Source: Spirochaetaceae bacterium (lineage in GTDB: Bacteria > Spirochaetota > Spirochaetia > SZUA-6 > Bin103). From it: a stretch of 22,264 bases of DNA. This document shows, piece after piece, positions 6,843-13,080 of this stretch. The stretch is taken from the NCBI GenBank assembly GCA_028818385.1, contig JAPPNY010000095.1, forward strand, positions 1-22,264, written 5' to 3'. Both the position numbers and the translations under genes were made by a program. The notes under the pieces were generated by a model that ran no database searches, was not told the origin of the DNA, and worked only from the letters and a program-made list of their open reading frames with translations. Position 1 is the first letter of the stretch. Every line of letters begins with the position of its first letter.

Positions 6843-8588
6843 CTACCACCACTTCTCGCCCGGACCGGCGGAGTAGTCTTCCACGCCGTTCCTGAACTGC
6901 TCGTAGATCGGCGTCTTCATCCACTCGTCGAGGATCTCGGCGCCGCCGAACTTGAGGTAGTCGGCGACGTACGCGTCCCATACGGCGTCGTCGTTGATGT
7001 CGACTTCGCCGATGACGGCCTTGGCCGAGAACTCGGTAGTCAGCGTGTTGAGCACCTCGCCGTGTTCGGAATACAGATCTATGATGTTGGTCTCGCTCTT
7101 GGAGTCGAAGCGGTACGGATAGATCGTCCGGCCCACGCCCGCCGGCGTCAGGATGTGGTCGGCGACGAACATGCCGACCATGGTGGCGTTGTTGAAGATG
7201 ATGCGGTCGACGGACGCGCTGGGCGGGTACGAGTTGACGAACGGACCCACGATCGGCTCACCCGCGGTCGGAGTGATGTCCTCTTCCGCCCGGCGCACCG
7301 GGGTGGAGTTCCACGGCTCGCCTGCCCAGTCGAAGTGCACACCTTCCTTGCCGTAGCGTATGTGGACCCAGTCCTCGGCGGTGCTGAAATAACTGTCGAC
7401 GACCTGCAGGATCACCTTGAGTTTCTCGTCGTCCACGTCGGCGTTCACATACTGGTTCATGTCGTACCACATGCTGTGCCTATAGGCGCCACCGCCGCGG
7501 TACCCGTCGGGGCCGACCGGCTGAAACAGCGGGACCTCCGCCTTGCCCAGGTCCTCTTCGGGCACGAAGCTGTTGGGCGGGTACGCCATCCGGTCCTCGC
7601 GGCCCGAGTACCAGTAGTGAATGCTCTGCGCGCCCGTGATCCCGGCCTTCACCTTGTCCCACGCCTTGGCGCGGTCGAGGGTCAGGAACTCCTTGTCGAG
7701 CAATCCGTCCGCGTACCACCTGGCCAGGAGCTGGAGGTACTTGCGGTAGTTGGGGTTGATCTCCTGGGTGTAGAACTTGCCGTCCACCTGCGCGTTGCCA
7801 CGCCCCTCGAGCGCAACCCGGAACGCGCCGGCGATGGGCGAATGCAGCCAGCCATACCGGGGGCCTACGCCGCCGCCGTAGGGAATGGTGTCGTTCTTGC
7901 CGTTGCCGTCGGGGTCGCCATCGCGGAATCCGACCAGCAACTGCTCGAACCACTCCAGCGTGGCGCTGCCGTCGGGGTTGGGCCAGTAGTAGATCCTGCC
8001 GTAGTCGTCGAGGGCGTACTTCGTGTCCTCGTAGTCCGACAGCGTCGTCCCCACGTTGGCCGCCCAGTCGGTGCGGAAGGCGATGAAGTAGCCCATGATG
8101 TCGTTCTGCTCGGAGAAGCCCTGGATGCCGAGCACCTCTTCCTCGGGGTTGTCAGGGTTGCGGTCGCGCAGCCAGCCGTCCGGGTAATCTTCGTCCAGGC
8201 GCTTGGTGTAATTGGGCATGTACTCGCGGATCATGGCGACGGGAATGGGGCGGATGATGCCGTCGTTGTAGTGATCGATGCCGCGGCCCCACAGGGCGCC
8301 GGTGTCCGGGAACTCTCCGGAGGCAAGCATGATCTGCACCTTCTCGCCCTCGTTCGAGCCGATCCCGTTGCCCTGGATGTCGACGTTGAAGCGTTCCTCG
8401 AAGTGCCTGGTTGCCCAGGAATCTCCTTCGCCTTCCTCACCCATCTCGCCGACAGGGCCGTAGGGTCCAAGCCAGGTGATCACCATCTGATCCGCTGCCG
8501 CGTCCTCGGTCCCGGCGCCGAACACCGCGGGCGCCAGCAGCAACGACAGCGCTGCGACGATTACTCCAATGCGTGCAAATCTCTGCAT
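6843..8588 (-). CDS. extracellular solute-binding protein, LplA/YtcQ type
   Basis: This 581-residue protein would capture oligosaccharides outside the cytoplasmic membrane and deliver them to the LplB/YtcP-type permeases encoded convergently. Residues 1-24 are a signal peptide (MQRFARIG, then a hydrophobic core, ending AVFGAG) without a lipobox cysteine. The segment FRDGDPDGNGKNDTIPY at 221-237 is the calcium-loop-like motif typical of large sugar-binding proteins of this class, and length is normal. ATG at 8588 was chosen because GGAGGT lies five bases before it; the adjacent GTG at 8591 is too close to that site. A promoter stands at 8644-8672. Having its own promoter would let it be expressed above the permeases, as is usual for binding proteins. 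The substrate is unknown. Confidence 0.92.
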   Translation of the reverse strand: MQRFARIGVIVAALSLLLAPAVFGAGTEDAAADQMVITWLGPYGPVGEMGEEGEGDSWATRHFEERFNVDIQGNGIGSNEGEKVQIMLASGEFPDTGALWGRGIDHYNDGIIRPIPVAMIREYMPNYTKRLDEDYPDGWLRDRNPDNPEEEVLGIQGFSEQNDIMGYFIAFRTDWAANVGTTLSDYEDTKYALDDYGRIYYWPNPDGSATLEWFEQLLVGFRDGDPDGNGKNDTIPYGGGVGPRYGWLHSPIAGAFRVALEGRGNAQVDGKFYTQEINPNYRKYLQLLARWYADGLLDKEFLTLDRAKAWDKVKAGITGAQSIHYWYSGREDRMAYPPNSFVPEEDLGKAEVPLFQPVGPDGYRGGGAYRHSMWYDMNQYVNADVDDEKLKVILQVVDSYFSTAEDWVHIRYGKEGVHFDWAGEPWNSTPVRRAEEDITPTAGEPIVGPFVNSYPPSASVDRIIFNNATMVGMFVADHILTPAGVGRTIYPYRFDSKSETNIIDLYSEHGEVLNTLTTEFSAKAVIGEVDINDDAVWDAYVADYLKFGGAEILDEWMKTPIYEQFRNGVEDYSAGPGEKWW

Positions 8589-8643
8589 CACGCACCTCCT
8601 CGAAGATTGTCGATCGGTCGGTACGACGTACCTGAATCAGACG

Positions 8644-8672
8644 AGACTAGGGATATGCCGGCACGCTGTCAA
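8644..8672 (-). promoter_or_regulatory. promoter of the binding-protein gene
   Basis: On the minus strand a perfect TTGACA (8672-8667) is followed after 17 bases by TAGTCT (8649-8644). Transcription would begin near 8637, giving a leader of about 50 bases that includes a strong ribosome site. The first nine bases, TTGACAGCG, are identical to those of the permease promoter at 4794. Confidence 0.6.
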
Positions 8673-8715
8673 ACGAAACGCCCCGGCCGGAACGCCGGAG
8701 CCCGCCCGAGAGCCG

Positions 8716-9870
8716 TCAGTCCGGCCGCCACCTGGTGGCCGCGGCATGAACGATTCCGTCCGCTTCCACGAAGTAGTAGGTGGTGAAGATGGTGCCGTCG
8801 GGCAGTTCGATCGACAGCGGATATCCCAGGTCGCCCGGGCAGTGCTGCCCGAGCGGGTTTCCCCATGCCGCCACGGCGTCGTCCCGCAGCACGACCTCGT
8901 TCTCCAGGTCCCAGCTCCTGCCGCCGTCGCTCGACAGCACGGCGCGTATCCCCATGGGGTCGCGGCGATAGCCGTAGGTGCACAGAATCCTGCCGTCGGA
9001 CAGCTTCAGCAGATGCGGCGGGTAGCCCCAGATCCCGTTCTTCACGGCACGCGACCAGGTCCGGCCGCCGTCGTGCGACCAGCTCTCCAGGAGATACCCC
9101 GTGGAATCGGTGCGACGCCCGGCGGTGGAGTCGTCGCGAAGGTGGGCAAGGACCGTCCCCGGCGCCGTCTCGACCACGGCGAACTCGTTGCCGAAGCCTC
9201 CCCCCGGGACCTCGGCCAGCTCGCACGTGCTCTCCCCGATCACGCGGATCACGTAGGTGCCGTGGACGTCGCGGCGCGGGCCCTCGGATGGCGCCCTGAC
9301 GGCGTCGACGATCTTGTCCTTCTCCCAGCCCAGGTCGTAGGCAGGCACCAGGACGGTCCCATCGGCCAGGTGGGCCGACCGCGCAAACGACAGCAGGCAC
9401 ACCGCCCCGGGCACCGCCCACTCCCGGCGCTGCCACGAGCGTCCCCGGTCGTCCGACCACTGCACGTACAGGCTGTTTCCGCCGACGATGAGGTCGTCGG
9501 TGGCGGAGTCCGGGCCGTAGAAGACCGCCAATCCCATCTCGTGCGCCTTCGCCCGGTCCGAGGCCGGCCACACCTGCCAGCCCACCCCACCCGCGGCCAG
9601 ATACCGGCCGCCGGGCATGACGGCTTCGAAGCGATCGTGCCGCTCGCGGGTGGAGGATCCGGGCCAGTTGGACGGAATGGACGGATCGTCGCTCTCCGAC
9701 CACGTGTCGCCGCGGTCGTCTGAGACCAGCGTGATGCGCTTCCCGAGCGCGTAGTGCTCGACCAGGGGGGACGCCTGCACCACGACGCTGAGCCTGCCGT
9801 CGGGGAGGACGGCCGGCAGCGGCCAGCCCGTGTACAGGCCCTGCTTCTTGTACACCACCACGTGTTTCAT
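8716..9870 (-). CDS. sialidase-like Asp-box beta-propeller protein, copy 1
   Basis: This 384-residue protein has at least four Asp boxes (SDDRGDTW, SDDRGRSW, SHDGGRTW, SSDGGRSW), the repeat of BNR/sialidase propellers (Pfam BNR_2 type). Members include exo-sialidases and other glycosidases or lyases, so the substrate is open; I see no clear RIP motif of classical sialidases. There is no signal peptide. ATG at 9870 was chosen because the start then matches its close paralogue at 10929-12056 (MKHxVxYKKxGxYTGWPLP); GTG at 9918 would add 16 unrelated residues. The ribosome site is weaker than that of the paralogue. Compared with the paralogue it has an eight-residue insertion in DSTAGRRTDST, flanked by a repeated DST. 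The binding-protein gene lies downstream on the same strand but has its own promoter. Confidence 0.88.
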   Translation of the reverse strand: MKHVVVYKKQGLYTGWPLPAVLPDGRLSVVVQASPLVEHYALGKRITLVSDDRGDTWSESDDPSIPSNWPGSSTRERHDRFEAVMPGGRYLAAGGVGWQVWPASDRAKAHEMGLAVFYGPDSATDDLIVGGNSLYVQWSDDRGRSWQRREWAVPGAVCLLSFARSAHLADGTVLVPAYDLGWEKDKIVDAVRAPSEGPRRDVHGTYVIRVIGESTCELAEVPGGGFGNEFAVVETAPGTVLAHLRDDSTAGRRTDSTGYLLESWSHDGGRTWSRAVKNGIWGYPPHLLKLSDGRILCTYGYRRDPMGIRAVLSSDGGRSWDLENEVVLRDDAVAAWGNPLGQHCPGDLGYPLSIELPDGTIFTTYYFVEADGIVHAAATRWRPD

Positions 9871-9929
9871 GCGGTCAGTCACCCACCCCTTGGATCCCGG
9901 TGGCCCGGACGGTATCACGCTCCTGCCGT

Positions 9930-9942
9930 ATCCTGACAGGAT
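9930..9942. promoter_or_regulatory. 13-bp perfect palindrome upstream of sialidase-like copy 1
   Basis: ATCCTGACAGGAT (6-1-6) lies about 60 bases before the copy 1 start, in the divergent region shared with the antitoxin gene. Its position fits an operator or a short hairpin. It differs from the palindrome upstream of copy 2. No strong -35/-10 pair for copy 1 was found. Confidence 0.35.
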
Positions 9943-9979
9943 CGCGGCTCATGATCGGATCGCCAACGCCTGGATGCTG

Positions 9980-10009
9980 TTGGAATCACTCCTATTCGAG
10001 TAATATTGT
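9980..10009 (+). promoter_or_regulatory. candidate promoter of the toxin-antitoxin operon
   Basis: TTGGAA (9980-9985) and TATTGT (10004-10009) are 18 bases apart in a locally AT-rich patch unusual for this window. The sequence TATTCGAGTAATA (9993-10005) has complementary ends and could bind the antitoxin for autoregulation. Transcription would start near 10016, which supports ATG at 10034 over ATG at 10010. Confidence 0.4.
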
Positions 10010-10033
10010 ATGGTGCGGACCGGGAAGGGAGTC

Positions 10034-10387
10034 ATGCAGCTACAGGATGTCGTCGAGGACCAGGCGTTCTCACCCAGGCTGATCGCAGGCGCGCTGCGCA
10101 CGACGAAGGCCGAGATCGCCGGCACGCTGGGGCTGAGTCAGGACGCGCTCTCGCGGACTACGCGGGTTCGCGCTCGCAAGACGCAGACGCGCTTGCGGGA
10201 GATGGTGGAGATCCTCCGCCGGGTTGAGCAGTACACCGGCTCCCCCCCGCTCGTGGCCTACGCCTGGTTCCGCTCGGAGGCCCTGCCGGGCTTCGCCGGC
10301 AAGACGCCCGACCAGTTGGTCCGGGAAGGCAGGGCACGGCACGTACATGCCTATCTCGACCGGGTCATGGCCGGCGGCTATGCCTGA
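10034..10387 (+). CDS. Xre/MbcA/ParS-type antitoxin
   Basis: This 117-residue protein would bind and neutralise the RES-domain toxin encoded next and repress the operon. The N-terminal half is a helix-turn-helix-like region (TTKAEIAGTLGLSQDALSR). The C-terminal half matches the toxin-binding domain formerly DUF2384: a W, then LPGFAGKTPDQLVREG, then HVHAYLDRVMAGGYA at the very end. The length is normal for the family. ATG at 10034 is preferred, with AAGGGAG close before it and transcription probably starting near 10016. ATG at 10010, adding eight residues, lacks a ribosome site and precedes the likely transcription start. It sits between two copies of a sialidase-like gene and is transcribed opposite to both. 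Confidence 0.85.
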   Translation: MQLQDVVEDQAFSPRLIAGALRTTKAEIAGTLGLSQDALSRTTRVRARKTQTRLREMVEILRRVEQYTGSPPLVAYAWFRSEALPGFAGKTPDQLVREGRARHVHAYLDRVMAGGYA

Positions 10388-10419
10388 TGGGCGTGCATGC
10401 GCCTGATGGGCGTGATGCG
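10382..10419 (+). repeat. 19-bp imperfect tandem duplication at the antitoxin-toxin junction
   Basis: GCCTGATGGGCGTG occurs at 10382-10395 and again at 10401-10414, followed by CATGC in the first and ATGCG in the second. The first copy contains the antitoxin stop TGA overlapping an ATG (TGATG). The second contains the same TGATG with the ATG in the toxin frame. Confidence 0.8.
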
Positions 10420-10915
10420 GTATCAGGGGATTGTCTTCCGGGCTCACGATCCGCGTTGGGGCTGGTCACCGGTCTCGGGAGAGGGAGCACGCATTCATGG
10501 CGGCAGATTCAATCGACAAGGCTTGGCGGCGCTGTACACGTCCGTGACGCCGGTCACCGCGATGCGCGAAGCCGGCCTGTGCGGCCTCCGACCCCAGCCC
10601 ATCCTGCTGTGCGCCTACGAGGTCGACGCGGAGCCGGTGCTGGATGCGCGGGATCCGGCGGAGCGCGCGGCAGCCGGGGCGACCGCACTCGATCTGAGTT
10701 GTCCCGACTGGGAGCAGCGGATGCTGGAGGGGAGAGTCCCGGCATCCCAGAAGTTGGCGGACCGGCTGATCGCAGCCGGTTACGTGGGGATGCTCGCGCC
10801 GAGCTTTGCCGCCGGCAGCGGGGCGGACGATCTCAATCTGGTCCTGTGGCGCTGGGCCGATCGCCGGCCGAGTCGCGTGGCGTTGATCGACGATGAGGGG
10901 CGTCTGACGCGATGA
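10397..10915 (+). CDS. RES-domain toxin (NAD+-degrading type)
   Basis: This 172-residue protein is the toxin of an Xre-RES type II system. Family members degrade NAD+ and stop growth; structures resemble ADP-ribosyltransferases. The diagnostic residues are visible: Arg in HGGRFN (residue 37), Tyr in ALYTS (47), Glu in TAMREAG (58) and Ser in APSF (136), which give the domain its R-E-S name. The protein looks intact. Three ATGs are in frame at 10397, 10406 and 10415. None has a good ribosome site, and 10406 lies in a TGATG context that looks like the ancestral start coupled to the antitoxin stop. The first is reported here, ten bases after the antitoxin stop. The gene ends 13 bases before the stop of the convergent second sialidase-like gene. 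Confidence 0.88.
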   Translation: MRLMGVMRYQGIVFRAHDPRWGWSPVSGEGARIHGGRFNRQGLAALYTSVTPVTAMREAGLCGLRPQPILLCAYEVDAEPVLDARDPAERAAAGATALDLSCPDWEQRMLEGRVPASQKLADRLIAAGYVGMLAPSFAAGSGADDLNLVLWRWADRRPSRVALIDDEGRLTR

Positions 10916-10928
10916 CGCGGAGAGCGGC

Positions 10929-12056
10929 TCAGTCCGGCCGCCACTTCGTGGCCGCGGCATGGACGACTCCGTCCGCTTCCACGAAGTAGTAGGTGGTGAA
11001 GATCGTGCCGTCGGGCAACTCCACCGACAGCGGATACCCCAGGTCGCCCGGGCAGTGCTGCCCGAGCGGGTTCCCCCACGTCGCCACGGCGTCGTCACGC
11101 AGCACGACCTCGTGCTCCAGGTCCCAGCTCCTGCCGCCGTCGCTCGACAGCACGGCCCGCACGCCCATCGGATCGCGCCGGTAGCCGTAGCTGCACAGGA
11201 TCCTGCCGTCCGACAGCTTCAGCAGGTGCGGCGGGTAGCCCCAGATCTCGGTCCGCAGGGCGCGAGACCACGTGCGTCCGCCGTCGTGGGACCAGCTCTC
11301 CAGGAGATACCCCGTCGTGTCGTCGCGCAGGTGGGCCAGGACCGTCCCCGGCGCCGTCTCCACCAGGGCGAGCTCGTTGCCGAAGCCACCCCCCGGGATC
11401 TCGGCCAGCTCGCACGTCTGGCCCCCGATCACGCGGATCGCGTAGGTGGCGTGGACGTCGCGGCGCGCGCCTTCGGGCGCGTTGACGGTTTCGATGAGCC
11501 GGTCCTTGTACCAGCCCAGGTCGTAGGCCGGCACCAGGACGGTCCCGTCGGCCAGAGGCGCCGAGCGCGGAAACGACAGGAAGCGAACCGCCCCCGGAAC
11601 CGTCCACTCGCGGCGCTGCCACGAGCGTCCGCGGTCGTCCGACCACTGCACGTACAGCCGGTATCCGCCGACGATGAGGTCGTCGGTCGCGGGGTCGGGT
11701 CCGTCGAAGACCGCCAGGCCCATCTCGTCCGCCTTCGCGCGGTCCGATGCCGGCCACACCTCCCAGCCGACCCCGCCGGCGGCCAGGTACCTGCCGCCCG
11801 GCAGGATGGCTTCATAGCGGTCGTGCTTCTCGCGGGTGGAGGACCCGGGCCAGTTGGAGGGAATGGACGGATCGTCGCTCTCCGACCACATCTCGCCCTG
11901 GTCGTCGGACACCAGCGTGATGCGCTCCCCCAGCGCGAAGTGCTCGACCAAGTGCGAGGCCTGCACCACGACGGTGAGCCTGCCGTCCGGGAGCAGCGCC
12001 GGCAGCGGCCAGCCCGTGTAGACGCCCTCTTTCTTGTACAACACCGAGTGCTTCAT
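10929..12056 (-). CDS. sialidase-like Asp-box beta-propeller protein, copy 2
   Basis: This 375-residue protein is the close paralogue of the one at 8716-9870 and shares its four Asp boxes (SDDQGEMW variant first, then SDDRGRSW, SHDGGRTW, SSDGGRSW). It lacks the eight-residue DSTAGRRTD insertion. ATG at 12056 has a strong ribosome site (GGGAGGT seven bases before), so the upstream in-frame extension to 12155 is rejected. There is no signal peptide. It may remove a terminal sugar, but the family also holds non-sialidase enzymes. It is divergent from the unknown gene at 12136, sharing an intergenic region with a palindrome. Retention of two very similar copies suggests dosage, a recent duplication, or slightly different substrate range. 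Confidence 0.88.
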   Translation of the reverse strand: MKHSVLYKKEGVYTGWPLPALLPDGRLTVVVQASHLVEHFALGERITLVSDDQGEMWSESDDPSIPSNWPGSSTREKHDRYEAILPGGRYLAAGGVGWEVWPASDRAKADEMGLAVFDGPDPATDDLIVGGYRLYVQWSDDRGRSWQRREWTVPGAVRFLSFPRSAPLADGTVLVPAYDLGWYKDRLIETVNAPEGARRDVHATYAIRVIGGQTCELAEIPGGGFGNELALVETAPGTVLAHLRDDTTGYLLESWSHDGGRTWSRALRTEIWGYPPHLLKLSDGRILCSYGYRRDPMGVRAVLSSDGGRSWDLEHEVVLRDDAVATWGNPLGQHCPGDLGYPLSVELPDGTIFTTYYFVEADGVVHAAATKWRPD

Positions 12057-12072
12057 CGCGGCTACCTCCCGG

Positions 12073-12101
12073 TTACCCGGAGCGTCTCGGGATCCTATAC
12101 T
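12073..12101 (+). promoter_or_regulatory. candidate promoter of the unknown gene at 12136
   Basis: A good -10 box TATACT (12096-12101) has a weak -35 TTACCC (12073-12078) 17 bases before it. A weak -35 next to a palindrome covering the start point would suit an activated or repressed promoter. The -35 region overlaps the ribosome-site area of the divergent sialidase-like gene. Confidence 0.45.
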
Positions 12102-12120
12102 GCCGGGCTCGGAGCCCGGC
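12102..12120. promoter_or_regulatory. 19-bp perfect palindrome over the likely transcription start (operator or hairpin)
   Basis: GCCGGGCTC-G-GAGCCCGGC is a perfect 9-1-9 inverted repeat. It begins directly after the -10 box TATACT and ends three bases before the AGGAGGA ribosome site. It could be an operator for a dimeric repressor, serving one or both divergent genes. As RNA, a one-base loop cannot form, so the folded stem would be shorter. Confidence 0.5.
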
Positions 12121-12135
12121 GCGAGGAGGAACCCC

Positions 12136-13080
12136 GTGAGCTCGGACGCTATCACGCTCTGGCCCTATCCCGACATCGAGTCCGACGATCCGCTGCCCGC
12201 GGGCCGCACGGCGGAGCGGCTTCGGCAGGACGGCACGGAGGACGTGGCGCGGTCCGTGGAGGAGTGGAACGGGGACCCGGCCTACCGGCAGCGCATGGCC
12301 GCGTACCGCCGCTGCACCCTCGTCATCCGCTGGGACCGGGTCCCCGGCGCGTGCTGGGCGCTGAACATGCCCGAGGGCACGGTCGCCTGCCAGTCGGAGC
12401 CGGAGCGCCGCATACCCGCGCGCGGCGGCATCCAGCCCTGGGACTTCACCTGGGAGAAGCGTGGCGACCGCTCGTGCCGCATCCGCTACCGGAGCCCGGA
12501 GCCGGCCGCCAGCCTGGAGTGCCGGTTCGATGCCGGTCCCGGCCGGGTGGACTACCGGCTGACGGTGCGCGTCGACGAAGGGCCGCGCTGGCCGGACCTC
12601 TCTTGCCACGCCTGCTTCAACCACTGCTGGGCCTCGGGCTTCGGCCGGGAGGCGTTCGTCCTGCAAGGGGACCGGCTCACGCCGTTGCACGCGATCCCGA
12701 ATCCGGGGCGGATCTGGATCCGCTCGGTGACGCTGGCCGAGGAGGAACGCGAGGCACGGCTCAAGCGCCAGGCCATCGCCCGGCTGGGCCGGGAGGCGCC
12801 GGACGAGAAGATCCCCCTCCACGGCGCGCAGGGGAGGTTCATCGCCACCGAGCGCCGCGGCGACGACCCGCTCACCGTGGCGATCGGCTCGCCCCATGCG
12901 ACCGCGCTGAGCTGGTCCTACTGGCCGTGCACGGACATCGATCTGTCGTTCGGCACGGTGGCGCCGTCGGTGCCGAAGACGATCTCGGGGACGATCCGCT
13001 TTCTCCGCGGGCGTCTTGCGGACGTGGTGGAGAAGCTGCGCGAGCCCGCGTTCACCACTCCCGGGAATCGGGCACCGTAA
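12136..13080 (+). CDS. unknown 314-residue protein, possibly a sugar-acting beta-sandwich
   Basis: I do not recognise this family. The protein starts at GTG 12136, five bases after AGGAGGA; the longer frame from 12034 would overlap the divergent gene and its promoter and is rejected. Visible features are a Pro/Asp-rich start (LWPYPDIESDDPLP) and a middle made of beta-like segments with conserved-looking Cys, His and Trp (SCHACFNHCWASGF). Near the end is LSWSYWPCTDIDLSFG, followed by VPKTISGTIRF. The strand pattern is like mutarotase-type sandwiches found in sugar clusters, but this is inference. No signal peptide is present. Its last 29 bases overlap the end of the convergent oxidoreductase gene. 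The neighbours make a role in glycan breakdown likely. Confidence 0.8.
   Translation: MSSDAITLWPYPDIESDDPLPAGRTAERLRQDGTEDVARSVEEWNGDPAYRQRMAAYRRCTLVIRWDRVPGACWALNMPEGTVACQSEPERRIPARGGIQPWDFTWEKRGDRSCRIRYRSPEPAASLECRFDAGPGRVDYRLTVRVDEGPRWPDLSCHACFNHCWASGFGREAFVLQGDRLTPLHAIPNPGRIWIRSVTLAEEEREARLKRQAIARLGREAPDEKIPLHGAQGRFIATERRGDDPLTVAIGSPHATALSWSYWPCTDIDLSFGTVAPSVPKTISGTIRFLRGRLADVVEKLREPAFTTPGNRAP

Larger units (their letters stand above)
8716..12056 (-). repeat. direct repeat of about 1.1 kb: duplicated sialidase-like genes
   Basis: The coding segments 8716-9870 and 10929-12056 lie in the same orientation and are nearly alike along their whole length at both DNA and protein level, including the last bases before the stop (CAGTCCGGCCGCCAC). 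Main differences are an eight-residue insertion in copy 1 and scattered substitutions. The toxin-antitoxin genes lie in the 1.06-kb gap. Confidence 0.8.

Noticed and set aside
8680..8716. Terminator after sialidase-like copy 1
   Set aside because: Only a four-base CCGG stem with a following short T-rich patch could be drawn, too weak to call.
6807..8786. Open plus-strand frame of 659 codons opposite the binding-protein gene
   Set aside because: It is the mirror of a gene with a signal peptide, ribosome site and promoter on the other strand, and the translated product has no domain.
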